Assembly (NCBI GenBank): GCA_023412855.1
Contig: JAEZRJ010000078.1
Coordinates: 62,001 to 126,000 of the forward strand
DNA length: 64,000 bases
Reading direction: 5' to 3'
From: Bacillota bacterium
GTDB taxonomy: Bacteria; Bacillota; Clostridia; Lachnospirales; Lachnospiraceae
How positions within the stretch are numbered: position 1 is the stretch's first letter; each line of letters starts with the position of its first letter. Positions 28,482 through 36,443 of this stretch are shown in pieces. Made by a program: the position numbers and the translations under genes. The notes under the pieces are model-generated. The model saw only the letters and a list, made by a program, of their open reading frames with translations, searched no databases and was not told the DNA's origin.

Positions 28482-28739
28482 ATGATGTACATGCACTATT
28501 GCAAACCTTGTCATCGGGTTCACATGCTAAATGGTCACAAGATGACATGTCCAAAATGCGGAGGAGCTATTATTGAGCTTCGCATTCCATACATGGATTA
28601 CGTCTGTATGGATATGGCACAGAGAAGCGCTTTTAAAGAGCAATGTGCCGATAAGGAACAATTAAAGGAGCTCAGCACCACCTATCGCATGTATAAGTAC
28701 AGCAAGTGGTATAAGGAGCTCAACAATCAGCACTGCTGA
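28482..28739 (+). CDS. Small zinc-ribbon protein, function unknown
   Basis: About 85 residues, cytoplasmic. Cysteine pairs CKPC (residues 7-10) and CPKCG (about 23-27) with intervening histidines suggest a single zinc ribbon. The C-terminal half is helical and charged, ending in HC. Start at ATGATG 28482 because AAAAGGGG lies about 10 bases upstream; an open frame from 28296 has no ribosome site and is hydrophobic noise. A weak promoter (TTGACT 28404, CACAAT 28427, 17-bp spacer) precedes it and a strong terminator follows, so it is a lone gene. I do not recognise a named family. Confidence 0.72.
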   Translation: MMYMHYCKPCHRVHMLNGHKMTCPKCGGAIIELRIPYMDYVCMDMAQRSAFKEQCADKEQLKELSTTYRMYKYSKWYKELNNQHC

Positions 28740-28773
28740 CAAAATCGGGGTATTACAAGGAAGAACGAGAAGG

Positions 28774-28824
28774 AATATGAGTCGGATAAAATAAATCTTA
28801 AAATTTTATCCGGCTCATATTTTG
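28774..28824 (+). terminator. Rho-independent terminator after the zinc-ribbon gene
   Basis: Arms ATATGAGTCGGATAAAAT (28774-28791) and ATTTTATCCGGCTCATAT (28803-28820), one mismatch, followed by TTTGT. Very stable stem. Confidence 0.8.
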
Positions 28825-28856
28825 TATGGATTTTTGAAATAAATAATAGTACAATA

Positions 28857-29092
28857 GTTACTATTCAGCCTATTGCTTCCTGTCAGCAATGTATTCACAG
28901 GAGTACTGTTGCGTTGTTACTGTTCACACAGTAGCTTGACATTTACTGTTAAGCTGCGTAAGAACGTGATTCAAGAAATGATTTCTGCTTCGCAGAGCGA
29001 ATTTTATATGCAAAATTTTTGCATTGCAGAAATCATGCGTTAATTCACGCGCGGAATAAAAATACTCCGCGATATGGAGGCTGAATAGTAAC
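28857..29092 (-). repeat. Composite structured repeat D with outer GTTACTATTCAGCC ends
   Basis: Outer inverted ends GTTACTATTCAGCC (28857-28870) and GGCTGAATAGTAAC (29079-29092). Inside, from 28916, is a reversed copy of the main family (GTTACTGTTCACACAGTAGC...GCAGAAATCATGCGTTA) whose far end is replaced by TTCACGCGCGGAAT and TACTCCGCG. It suggests two related palindrome types recombined or nested. It fills most of the gap before the next gene. Confidence 0.8.
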
Positions 29093-29122
29093 GTATAATA
29101 TACGCTCATCGGAGGAATCGTT

Positions 29123-30109
29123 ATGGAAAATGGAAATGAAAATAAAAATGAAAATAAGAAATTATCGTTTAACTGGCATTATATACTTCTCGGCGCAATT
29201 CTTATCATTGCGGCGGTTGCCATCGTAAAGCTCGTTATCTGGAACATCGGAACCCGGTCCGATTACGACCCTAACAATCTGGCAGAGGGTTACGACATCG
29301 AAGCACTTGACACCATCATTCCCTTAAGCGAAGCAAAACTGCAGGGCCGAACGGACGACGGAGAGAACACTATTCTCTGTCTTGGAGGCAATCCTCTTAC
29401 CGATGAAATGGGGCAAAATGGCTTTACTGCCCTCTTAGCACAAAAAACGGGGTCTACCGTATATAACGGCGGATTTCCTGATTCCAGTATCGCGGCGAAA
29501 TACTCCGCTTACAACGAAGGATATCCGAAAGATAACTTCAATCTTCCTTACGTGGCAAAAAGCATTGCAAGCAAGGACTTCGCTGCTTTAACATCCGCGG
29601 CAGCAGGGGAACAAGATGAAAGATATGCTCAGTCGGCAGAAACCTTGGAGTCCATCGATTACAATAAAATAGACACCATCGTAATCATGTATGACGCTAT
29701 CGATTATTTGGAAAAAGTTCCTTCCGACAATCCAAACGATCCTTATGAGCTCAGCACTTATACCGGCGGCCTTCGAAACGCCATCGAGGCAATTCAGGAA
29801 GCATACCCCTATATCCGTATCTTCGTCATGTCCCATACCTTTGCGCAGTGCATCGATGAGAACGGCAATTACCAGAACGGAGGCACTGTTGACCTTGGAA
29901 ACGGAGCTCTTCCCCATTATCTGGTAAAGGAAGTAGATGTGGCGATTTCCTGTGGCGTGTCCGTCATCGACAACTATTACGGCACAATAAACGAGGATAA
30001 CTATAAGGATTATATGACCGACTATATCCATTTAAATGATGCCGGAAGAAAAGCTCTTGCCGATCGCCTGGCAGAGGTTATAAATACCGGACACACTTCT
30101 TCCAAATAG
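29123..30109 (+). CDS. Membrane-anchored SGNH/GDSL-like hydrolase
   Basis: 328 residues. A basic N-terminus, then one membrane segment (YILLGAILIIAAVAIVKLVIW); the remainder is extracellular. The fold resembles SGNH hydrolases: block I-like ILCLGGNPLTDE, a central DTIVIMYDAIDYLE in the place of the GxND block, and C-terminal DYIHLNDAGRKALADRL with the Asp-x-x-His pair. The first block reads GGNP rather than GDS, so the usual Ser nucleophile is not obvious. ATG after CGGAGGAATCGTT. It may modify or bind acylated surface glycan, but catalysis is uncertain. A terminator follows. Confidence 0.75.
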   Translation: MENGNENKNENKKLSFNWHYILLGAILIIAAVAIVKLVIWNIGTRSDYDPNNLAEGYDIEALDTIIPLSEAKLQGRTDDGENTILCLGGNPLTDEMGQNGFTALLAQKTGSTVYNGGFPDSSIAAKYSAYNEGYPKDNFNLPYVAKSIASKDFAALTSAAAGEQDERYAQSAETLESIDYNKIDTIVIMYDAIDYLEKVPSDNPNDPYELSTYTGGLRNAIEAIQEAYPYIRIFVMSHTFAQCIDENGNYQNGGTVDLGNGALPHYLVKEVDVAISCGVSVIDNYYGTINEDNYKDYMTDYIHLNDAGRKALADRLAEVINTGHTSSK

Positions 30110-30126
30110 AATCTTTCCGCTAACGA

Positions 30127-30172
30127 AACGGGAACGGCAGTTTTGCTCTGTCGCTCCCGTTATTTTATTTCA
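30127..30172 (+). terminator. Terminator after the SGNH-like gene
   Basis: Arms AACGGGAACGGCAG and CTGTCGCTCCCGTT, loop TTTTGCT, then ATTTTATTT. Confidence 0.8.
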
Positions 30173-30201
30173 TAGGAAAGTGCTCCTATGAAATAAAAAT
30201 A
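30161..30201. repeat. AT-rich perfect hairpin
   Basis: TATTTTATTTCATAGGA (30161-30177) and TCCTATGAAATAAAAATA (30184-30201) with a six-base loop. It abuts the terminator and could act in the opposite direction. Confidence 0.6.
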
Positions 30202-30219
30202 GATACACAGCTACGCGCG

Positions 30220-30278
30220 GAACAAAAGCTGTGCTGCCAAACTTTGGTCACAGAAGTGGGCGAAGCACACTTTTGTTC
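30220..30278 (+). repeat. Second repeat family, copy 1 (GAACAAAAGC palindrome)
   Basis: Ends GAACAAAAGCTGTGCTGCC and GAAGCACACTTTTGTTC are imperfect inverted repeats. A reversed homologue with the same GCTGCCAAACxTTGGTC centre occurs at 34001-34056. Confidence 0.7.
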
Positions 30279-30294
30279 TTCCAGTTTTTTGTAA

Positions 30295-31347
30295 TCAGTA
30301 TTCTACTGAAAACAACTCTTCAAAATCATAAGACGCAACAATATCCCTCATCTTTGTAAGCTCCTTATGAAGATTCTCCTTTGTCACTTCGCACTCACCC
30401 GAAGTAAAACATTCCGTCATATAGCGGTTAATATCCGGATGGTAATGACTATAATCCGCATAATTGTCTAAATCACTTATAATCCATTCCTGATCGGGGA
30501 AAAAAAACACTCTCACATTATCATATTCCAACAGACGCTCCGTCAGGTACTCGTATTCCCGCAGGGTAGCTTCCATATGATTTTCCCTCAAAACGTCATT
30601 CCAAAATAAGATACTGTAAGGGGGATAAAAAATATAAAATTCCGTATCCGGATTCGCTTCAATATAGGGACAGATGTTCGTATCCAGATTCGCCTTTACA
30701 TTGCGCACGTAATTTTCGGGATCCGCCTCCGCCTCCACAAGCTCCGGCTGCTCGTAGTTATGCATTACCCATTGTTTATTATAGTATTCCTCTGTCCACC
30801 AGCTTGCATAAACGGTAGCCAGATCCGTCTTGTCCGGATCTGCAAGCGGCCTTAAAATATATTCCAAAAGCACGTCCTTATTCAGCACATAGGAAATATC
30901 ATTCCACACATTATCATCATACAAATATTTTGGAATCGGATACTTCGTCTCCTCCACTCCTCCGGTATATGTAATCACATCTATTCCCAAAAAGGCTGCC
31001 TTCACCTTATGACCGCTTCCAAAAACAATGTCCATGATGTTCGCCTGGTCCTTGGGAAACGCACCGCTATAGCTGAGCTTCAAAGTCTTAAGCCCCATCA
31101 GCTCCTGAAACCAGTTCGTATTGAAGTTTACTGTCATGGAGGAGCCGAGAATCACACTGTCGTAGTCCATGTGTTTCGCCATTCCCGGATTCTGATTGAT
31201 CTGATTGTCCACCACGTAAGGAAAGTCCTCCAGCGGTTCATGATATTGAAAAAACGGATCCACGTAAACCACAAGGAGTATTACTGCTGCCGCTGCCGCC
31301 GCAAGCGTTACAATAAATGTTAATAGCCACTTTTTATATTGTTTCAT
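30295..31347 (-). CDS. Secreted SGNH-like protein, MBOAT partner
   Basis: 350 residues. N-terminal membrane anchor (WLLTFIVTLAAAAAAVILLVVYV), then an extracellular SGNH-like domain. Seen: DSVILGSSMTVNFNTNWF with a GSS block I, LKLSYSGAFPKDQ, FLGIDVITY, FYIFYPPYSILFW and YADYSHYHPDINRYM, which supplies the Asp/His block. This is the DltD/AlgX-type layout common next to MBOAT genes. It lies 65 bases after the MBOAT gene on the same strand, so the two probably act as a membrane/extracellular O-acyl transfer pair on the polysaccharide. Confidence 0.78.
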   Translation of the reverse strand: MKQYKKWLLTFIVTLAAAAAAVILLVVYVDPFFQYHEPLEDFPYVVDNQINQNPGMAKHMDYDSVILGSSMTVNFNTNWFQELMGLKTLKLSYSGAFPKDQANIMDIVFGSGHKVKAAFLGIDVITYTGGVEETKYPIPKYLYDDNVWNDISYVLNKDVLLEYILRPLADPDKTDLATVYASWWTEEYYNKQWVMHNYEQPELVEAEADPENYVRNVKANLDTNICPYIEANPDTEFYIFYPPYSILFWNDVLRENHMEATLREYEYLTERLLEYDNVRVFFFPDQEWIISDLDNYADYSHYHPDINRYMTECFTSGECEVTKENLHKELTKMRDIVASYDFEELFSVEY

Positions 31348-31412
31348 TCTCTTTTATTCCTCAAGCTTTTCAAGTACATACCGATTGGCATACTCCCAAA
31401 GTATTGCTCCCA

Positions 31413-32933
31413 TTAAAAGTTAAAGTAAAGAAAACTGCTGACATTTGAAAAAGCCAGGACACACCACAGGAACAATCCTGCCATTATCACTGCCGACCAC
31501 ACTCTCGGCTTTATTTTTTCGGAAATCTCCATCGCATTTTTGCCGAAAAACACGAGCAGAAGGGAAAACGCCGTTATGACGAACATCATAATATAATGTC
31601 CGTATTCCCAACTATCCAGATGAAGCACTTTTAAGACATACCAGAACTCATCCAGGTTAAAGTATTCGGCAAGATTCTTATTTACGCGGGTAAATCCGCC
31701 CTTTATTACCAAACGCAATAGCTCGTTTCCCTGCGTCACGCTTTCCGCCCGGAAATATACCCACGTAACACTGACATATCCAAAGGTGAGCAGCACACTC
31801 ATCCCGTGAAGGAATGATGTCTTCAAGTTATGTACCCTGCTTCCTTCTTCCGGTTTGGCTCTCCTTCTTTGCCACATACGGGTAAATACGTATAATAACC
31901 CGTGAAGCATTCCCCATAAAATAAAGTTCCATGAGTGGTTTATTCCCATTCCCGACCCATGCCACAGACCACTGAGCAAAAATACGATCAGCAGATTGCG
32001 GTACATTCTCCATATGCCCTCTCGGTTTCCCCCAAGAGGAATATATACATATTTCGTGAAAAAGCGGCTCAAAGTAATATGCCATCGTTTCCAGAAATCC
32101 ACAATGTTTCGCGCCTTATAGGGTGAGTTGAAATTTATCGGAAGCTCTATATTGAACATGCGGCTGATTCCTATCGCCATATCTATATAACCGCTGAAAT
32201 CGAAATAAAGCTGAAGTGCATAGAAAATCACCAAAAGTACGGCATCGGTACCGTGCATGCTTCCCAGGTTGGAATATCCATAGTCCACAGCTCCTCCGAA
32301 GGTATCTGCCAATACTACCTTTTTCAACATACCGAAAACAAACAGGCAAAGTCCTCTCATGAAACGTCCCGCATCGAAGCCCCTTTTTCCGATTTGTTCA
32401 AATTCCGGCAACATCTGGGTATGGAAAACAATAGGCCCTTCCACCAGCTTGGGAAAATAAGAAATATACAGCACATAGTCCATGAATCCACAGGATTTTA
32501 TTTCTCCCCTGTAGTTATCCACCAAAAAGGAAATCTGTGAAAAAGTGAAAAAGCTGATTCCGATAGGAAGTGCGGCTTGTAAAAGCGGCAAATTTCCTCC
32601 TAATGCATTTATATTTTCGATAAAGAAATTAACATATTTAAAATAGGACAAAAGCCCCAGATTACCAAGGATTCCAACTGCCAGAAGCATTTTTTTACAG
32701 TATGAAACACTTTCCTTCACCCGGCTCATCCCAAGAACAGTCCCGTAATTAAAAACCATACTTGCTATAAGAATCAGCAGATACCCTGCTCGAAAACTTC
32801 CGTAAAACCAAAAGGATATTGCTATCAACCAGAGCTTCGCGCCTCTGCCTCCGCCTCTTTTTTCCAACAAATAATAGATCAGAATGCATACTGGCAGAAA
32901 AGCAAATACAAATTCATATGAGTTAAATAACAT
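31413..32933 (-). CDS. MBOAT family O-acyltransferase (AlgI/DltB-like), first copy
   Basis: Polytopic membrane acyltransferase, about 506 residues, expected to pass acyl groups to surface glycan. Many hydrophobic segments; conserved YFDFSGYIDMAIGISRMF, FWKRWHITLSRFFTKYVYIPLGGNR and the active-site His region LLSGLWHGSGMG. Start ATG at 32933 (GGGCGGG seven bases upstream) rather than GTG at 32939. Paired with the SGNH-like gene directly downstream. Two more MBOAT genes lie at 51390 and 57286. Confidence 0.92.
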   Translation of the reverse strand: MLFNSYEFVFAFLPVCILIYYLLEKRGGGRGAKLWLIAISFWFYGSFRAGYLLILIASMVFNYGTVLGMSRVKESVSYCKKMLLAVGILGNLGLLSYFKYVNFFIENINALGGNLPLLQAALPIGISFFTFSQISFLVDNYRGEIKSCGFMDYVLYISYFPKLVEGPIVFHTQMLPEFEQIGKRGFDAGRFMRGLCLFVFGMLKKVVLADTFGGAVDYGYSNLGSMHGTDAVLLVIFYALQLYFDFSGYIDMAIGISRMFNIELPINFNSPYKARNIVDFWKRWHITLSRFFTKYVYIPLGGNREGIWRMYRNLLIVFLLSGLWHGSGMGINHSWNFILWGMLHGLLYVFTRMWQRRRAKPEEGSRVHNLKTSFLHGMSVLLTFGYVSVTWVYFRAESVTQGNELLRLVIKGGFTRVNKNLAEYFNLDEFWYVLKVLHLDSWEYGHYIMMFVITAFSLLLVFFGKNAMEISEKIKPRVWSAVIMAGLFLWCVLAFSNVSSFLYFNF

Positions 32934-32973
32934 CTTCACACCCGCCCAACTAGTTCCTATTCAGCCTTTGGCT

Positions 32974-33032
32974 GTTACTGTTCACTCCGTTCTCAGCAAC
33001 ACATGATGCACAGAAATTATGCATTCCGCATT
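32974..33032 (+). repeat. Structured repeat, left-half copy F
   Basis: GTTACTGTTCACTCCGTTCT then CAGCAACACATGATG matches the left half of the main family; the rest continues as CACAGAAATTATGCATTCCGCAT. Preceded by a partial TTCCTATTCAGCC end. Confidence 0.6.
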
Positions 33033-33035
33033 ATT

Positions 33036-33860
33036 CTATTTCGTGCTTGCTGCCGCTACCGGATCGTAATAAACCGGATAGCCGTCTATCGTATCCAGAA
33101 GCTCCAGACCAAAATTCTCGGGGGCCTGTGTCACTTCCTTGTTGTCAGGAAGAACGATGTACGTGCAATATCTCTCCCGCGTCAGCTTTAAGAGCTCCTC
33201 GATGTCGATAATCGTCGGATTGTTCATAATCGTATGCACCGGCTCCGCATACTGCCATTTCGGTTCTACCATTTCCCTGCCGTAAAGCATCTGAATATCC
33301 GTATCGTACTGCCTTACGAAATAAACCAGATCCGTAGGAAAGACGGACCAAATTCTTTCTTCGCCATCCTCTGGAGCTATCAGGTCGCAAATATCGATTA
33401 CTGTCTGAGGAAGATGATAGATATTCTCCGCCTTCGACATATATTGACTGGCATACACGTATTTTCCGCAAAAAGCGATTGCGATTGCCAAAGCGGCCAG
33501 CACCGCCCTCTTCACCCAGTCACCTTGACCGGGAGATATTCTTCCTTCCAGTTTATCATACAACAGGGCGGCCAGCTTCACTCCTGCGTAAGCAATAATA
33601 ACGCCCATAGGAACAAGCCAGAGGACCCTGTAATAGGTATCCCCCTCTCCGCTCATCAGCCGCACGAACACTTTTCGGAAGATAGGAAAGAAAAATAAAA
33701 ACAACAGCGTAAGCGGCGTATACACGAAGATGGCTCGCCGTATTCTATCCTTTTCCATAAAAAGCAGAAAGACTAGCGACAATAAAAACAAGACTATCGT
33801 CAGACGGTTTCCCGCATAGTTTTTAAAAATGACCACGCTCTCCATAAAAATTCCATACAT
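33036..33860 (-). CDS. Membrane protein, apparent C-terminal part of a DUF6077-like protein
   Basis: 274 residues. Four or so membrane segments (TIVLFLLSLVFLLF; FVYTPLTLLFLFFFPIF; VLWLVPMGVIIAYAGVKLAALL; VLAALAIAIAFCGKYVY) then a soluble C-terminal domain of about 120 residues. It has its own AGGAG 10 bases before the ATG, so it may be translated. However, the protein at 34087-35196 looks like the missing N-terminal part of the same family, with a repeat-rich insertion between. Function unknown; a glycan-related GT-C-like membrane role is a guess. Confidence 0.6.
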   Translation of the reverse strand: MYGIFMESVVIFKNYAGNRLTIVLFLLSLVFLLFMEKDRIRRAIFVYTPLTLLFLFFFPIFRKVFVRLMSGEGDTYYRVLWLVPMGVIIAYAGVKLAALLYDKLEGRISPGQGDWVKRAVLAALAIAIAFCGKYVYASQYMSKAENIYHLPQTVIDICDLIAPEDGEERIWSVFPTDLVYFVRQYDTDIQMLYGREMVEPKWQYAEPVHTIMNNPTIIDIEELLKLTRERYCTYIVLPDNKEVTQAPENFGLELLDTIDGYPVYYDPVAAASTK

Positions 33861-33891
33861 ACCAAAAATTCTCCTATTATATTCTTAAAAG

Positions 33892-34085
33892 GTTACTATT
33901 CAGCCTTACGGCTTCATAGCAGCCTTTTATGCACAGAAATTATGCATCCTGCATAATTTCGCGCGTGTATACCTCGGGTTTTCTGTGACCTTCACTCAAA
34001 ACAAAAGTGTGCTTCACTCACTCTCACGACCAACGTTTGGCAGCATAGCTTTTGTTCCTCGCGGTGTTGATGACTGTATAGTAAT
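33892..34085 (-). mobile_element. Inserted palindromic element splitting a membrane-protein gene
   Basis: About 194 bp with imperfect terminal inverted repeats: GTTACTATTCAG at 33892 and CTGTATAGTAATC ending at 34085. Contains the small hairpin CAGCCTTACGGCTTCATAGC, the palindrome GAAATTATGCATCCTGCATAATTTC, and a copy of the second repeat family (34001-34056). No coding capacity, so non-autonomous if mobile. Confidence 0.55.
34001..34056 (-). repeat. Second repeat family, copy 2
   Basis: Reverse complement of the element at 30220-30278: ACAAAAGTGTGCTTCACTCA at one end and GCATAGCTTTTGTTC at the other, with shared GACCAACGTTTGGCAGC-type centre. Confidence 0.65.
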
Positions 34086-34086
34086 C

Positions 34087-35196
34087 TTAAACGTGCAAAA
34101 GCAAGTACAGTATCATATATGCCACATTGGGTATGCACACGATTCCCGCCTTGATGAGCACGCTGAATTTCCGCTCCGCTATCATCATCCAGAACGCGAT
34201 AACTGCTATCATCACCGCTCCGAGGAATACCACCATGGAGGTACATACGCCCGCTGTCATATTTGCAAGCCATAAGAGGAGCCATAGGCCAAAGGTGCTT
34301 TCCTTTTCTTCTAAACGTTCCCCTTTTCGTGTCTTATGTTCATTCTCCTTATCGAATATCCACAGCAGCAGACATATGATAAGAGGAAGCACGAAATTTG
34401 CCGCCAGAGATTTTCCCTGCCATGTTCTCGTTAGGAAAAAGGTCTCGTTGGTATATATGGACACGTTTCCGAATGTTTGCAAAAGAGCCATAAACACCAT
34501 AAATGCCGGCAAGAACTCTTTCTTCTTACGCAAAAGCTGTTTGCCGATTTCAAAGTAAACCACATAGGTCAGAGGGATAAACACAAAAGGAATGACACTA
34601 TGCGCCAATATCGTCGTATGGATTCCCGTCATTCTTCCCACATACGCAATCCATATAGGCAGCACAGCCAGAGAATGTCTGATATCCAGGGAGGTTGTCC
34701 CTCCTGTATACGGCTTGATCAGATACATCGTATTGCTCTGCTGAGTCACAAGGGACTGCGCCACATATTCTGCATCGTCTCCGTCAAAGGAGGTGAGAGT
34801 AAAGGCTTTATAGAGCTGGAATGCGATGAGTGCCAAAAACAGGAACCATTCTATCTTCTCTTCCATGGAAACATCAGCCCACCGAAATGCCGGTTTTAAG
34901 GATACCCACTGTTTCTTCTTAACAGCCCATGCGCTTAAGGCTACGCCTGCCGCTGCCGCAATCGCCATACCTACAGTAAAAAGGCGTACCATAACAAGAA
35001 AGCTGTCGTATTTTACAAAAAGTATCGCAGGCACTGTTACCAGCCAGCACATCGGAAGCATAATGACATAACCGGCGATGAACACCACTCCTATATTTTT
35101 CTTTTCCTTCGGTATCCACCGCAGAGGAATCAGCCCGATACAAAAGGGAAGCACAAACATCCATAATATAATGCCTAAAATTTTAACCACGATCAT
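34087..35196 (-). CDS. Polytopic membrane protein, apparent N-terminal part of a DUF6077-like protein
   Basis: 369 residues. Around nine hydrophobic segments, starting IVVKILGIILWMFVLPFCIGL. SFDGDDAEYVAQSLV near residue 165 is an acidic loop like those in large membrane sugar transferases, and SLDIRHSLAVLPIW follows. The frame ends abruptly at AYMILYLLLHV exactly where the repeat element begins. Start ATG at 35196 with GGAG nine bases upstream; the open frame to 35298 runs into a half repeat. Likely a broken gene whose other part is 33036-33860; whether the two parts still work together cannot be judged. Confidence 0.65.
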   Translation of the reverse strand: MIVVKILGIILWMFVLPFCIGLIPLRWIPKEKKNIGVVFIAGYVIMLPMCWLVTVPAILFVKYDSFLVMVRLFTVGMAIAAAAGVALSAWAVKKKQWVSLKPAFRWADVSMEEKIEWFLFLALIAFQLYKAFTLTSFDGDDAEYVAQSLVTQQSNTMYLIKPYTGGTTSLDIRHSLAVLPIWIAYVGRMTGIHTTILAHSVIPFVFIPLTYVVYFEIGKQLLRKKKEFLPAFMVFMALLQTFGNVSIYTNETFFLTRTWQGKSLAANFVLPLIICLLLWIFDKENEHKTRKGERLEEKESTFGLWLLLWLANMTAGVCTSMVVFLGAVMIAVIAFWMMIAERKFSVLIKAGIVCIPNVAYMILYLLLHV

Positions 35197-35285
35197 TACT
35201 GTCTGCTCCGTTTCACTATTCTTTATACCCAGATTGCAGGTTGCTATTTGTAAGTTTAACCCAATTCGCATTATCTGTCCATACA

Positions 35286-35349
35286 TCTCTTGCATCACGT
35301 TCTTACGTAGCTTAACAGCAAGTGTCAGGCTACTGTTGCGAACAGTAAC
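35286..35349 (+). repeat. Structured repeat, right-half copy E
   Basis: ATCTCTTGCATCACGTTCTT onward through AGCTTAACAGCAAGTGTCAG to GAACAGTAAC matches only the right half of the family. It lies between divergent genes. Confidence 0.75.
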
Positions 35350-35402
35350 TTTCTTCCCCTGCTATTTCATCCTGCTGCATGTTACCACTCTCTTTTCTTC
35401 TC

Positions 35403-35431
35403 TTGACAAAGCACAGATCCAGCGCTACAAT
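35403..35431 (+). promoter_or_regulatory. Sigma-A promoter of the PadR operon
   Basis: -35 TTGACA (35403-35408), 17-bp spacer, -10 TACAAT (35426-35431). Near-consensus. Confidence 0.8.
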
Positions 35432-35448
35432 ATATCTAATAGATATAT
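35430..35448. promoter_or_regulatory. Palindromic operator overlapping the -10, likely PadR site
   Basis: ATATATCT-AAT-AGATATAT: perfect 8-bp arms around three bases, starting in the -10 box and covering the expected start of transcription. Suits autorepression by the PadR protein encoded just downstream. Confidence 0.65.
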
Positions 35449-35466
35449 CTGTTCGGAGGTTTTAAA

Positions 35467-36009
35467 ATGTTAGAATCTATTATTTTAGGTATGATATCAG
35501 AACATGACTTAACAGGCTACGACATTAAAAAGATGATAGAAAACGGTATCGGTGTTTTCTATAAGGCCAGCTATGGCAGCTTGTATCCCGCCTTGAAAAG
35601 GTTGACCGAAAAAGGGTTTTTAACAACGTCTGAAAAACCGCAAGGCGGCAGGAAAAAAATATTTTATCACATTACAAAGGAGGGACAGGACCAATTTTTT
35701 GAGTGGCTTTCTTCACCAATGGACATTTTTGAAGGTACTAATACTCATTTGGCCAAAGTCTATTTCTTTGATAACTTATCGCCGGAAATCCGCGAACGTC
35801 AGCTATTTGAGTATGAAATAAACAACAGAAACTATTTGAAAAAGCTCCTTGACTTAGAAAAAAGGTTTAAAGAATTAGAGAATAGCGAATGTTTTTATTA
35901 TAAACTATCTACTCTATATTACGGAATTGGCATTATGCAAAAAGCGATTGAGTGGTGCCAGCATATCCGTATGCAAAGACCTTTATCAGATTTGATTGAA
36001 AGCGAGTGA
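35467..36009 (+). CDS. PadR family transcriptional regulator
   Basis: 180 residues. N-terminal winged helix of the PadR type (about 1-95: ILGMISEHDLTGYDIKKMIENGIGVFYKASYGSLYPALKRLTEKGFLT, GRKKIFYHITKEGQDQFFEWL). The C-terminal half is a long helical dimerisation region with a Glu/Arg-rich segment. ATG after CGGAGGTTTTAAA. Expected to be autoregulated through the palindrome in its promoter. The two small genes that follow overlap or touch it and form one operon. These three genes look more AT-rich than the neighbours, which may indicate recent acquisition. Confidence 0.93.
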   Translation: MLESIILGMISEHDLTGYDIKKMIENGIGVFYKASYGSLYPALKRLTEKGFLTTSEKPQGGRKKIFYHITKEGQDQFFEWLSSPMDIFEGTNTHLAKVYFFDNLSPEIRERQLFEYEINNRNYLKKLLDLEKRFKELENSECFYYKLSTLYYGIGIMQKAIEWCQHIRMQRPLSDLIESE

Positions 36010-36014
36010 ATACT

Positions 36015-36440
36015 ATGGAAATTGTGGAATCAAAAACACCAATCATGATTATTTCCTATCGTAACTGCGAAATATTTTGCTGCCATTTGGACGGATATAA
36101 GACAAACAAAAAAGCTCTCCTTGACCGTCTGTCAAAAATTGAAGCGTTCTTCTTATCCAAGCCTTCTCATGCCAGGTTCAGAATATGGTATAACGTGGAC
36201 GAAAACAGTTTAGATAAGCAAACTATGAGATTGATAATTGAAAGCATTTCCCGGCTTCGGGAACATACATACAAGATAGCGTTTATAGGTTTAGAAGGAT
36301 TTACAAAGTGGAGATTTCATAATATTTTAGAACAAACTCCGGAGAATAGAGGCATTACAAAGGCATATTTTACAGATGCAGAATTAGCGAAAGAATGGCT
36401 TGTCTGGCGGCCCGTCCGCCAAAGCTGGCATGAGGTATAA
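36015..36440 (+). CDS. Small alpha/beta protein of the PadR operon, SpoIIAA/STAS-like
   Basis: About 141 residues, cytoplasmic. Alternating strands and helices with a short conserved ending (KAYFTDAELAKEWLV), which is typical of small STAS/SpoIIAA-like proteins. The family call is tentative. The next gene encodes a protein with the same ending (EEAKTWLV) and similar spacing, so the two look like diverged paralogues. Likely start ATG 36015, six bases after the padR stop; a GTG at 36006 overlapping padR is also possible. Function unknown; co-regulation by PadR is inferred from the single promoter. Confidence 0.65.
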   Translation: MEIVESKTPIMIISYRNCEIFCCHLDGYKTNKKALLDRLSKIEAFFLSKPSHARFRIWYNVDENSLDKQTMRLIIESISRLREHTYKIAFIGLEGFTKWRFHNILEQTPENRGITKAYFTDAELAKEWLVWRPVRQSWHEV

Positions 36441-36443
36441 TAT

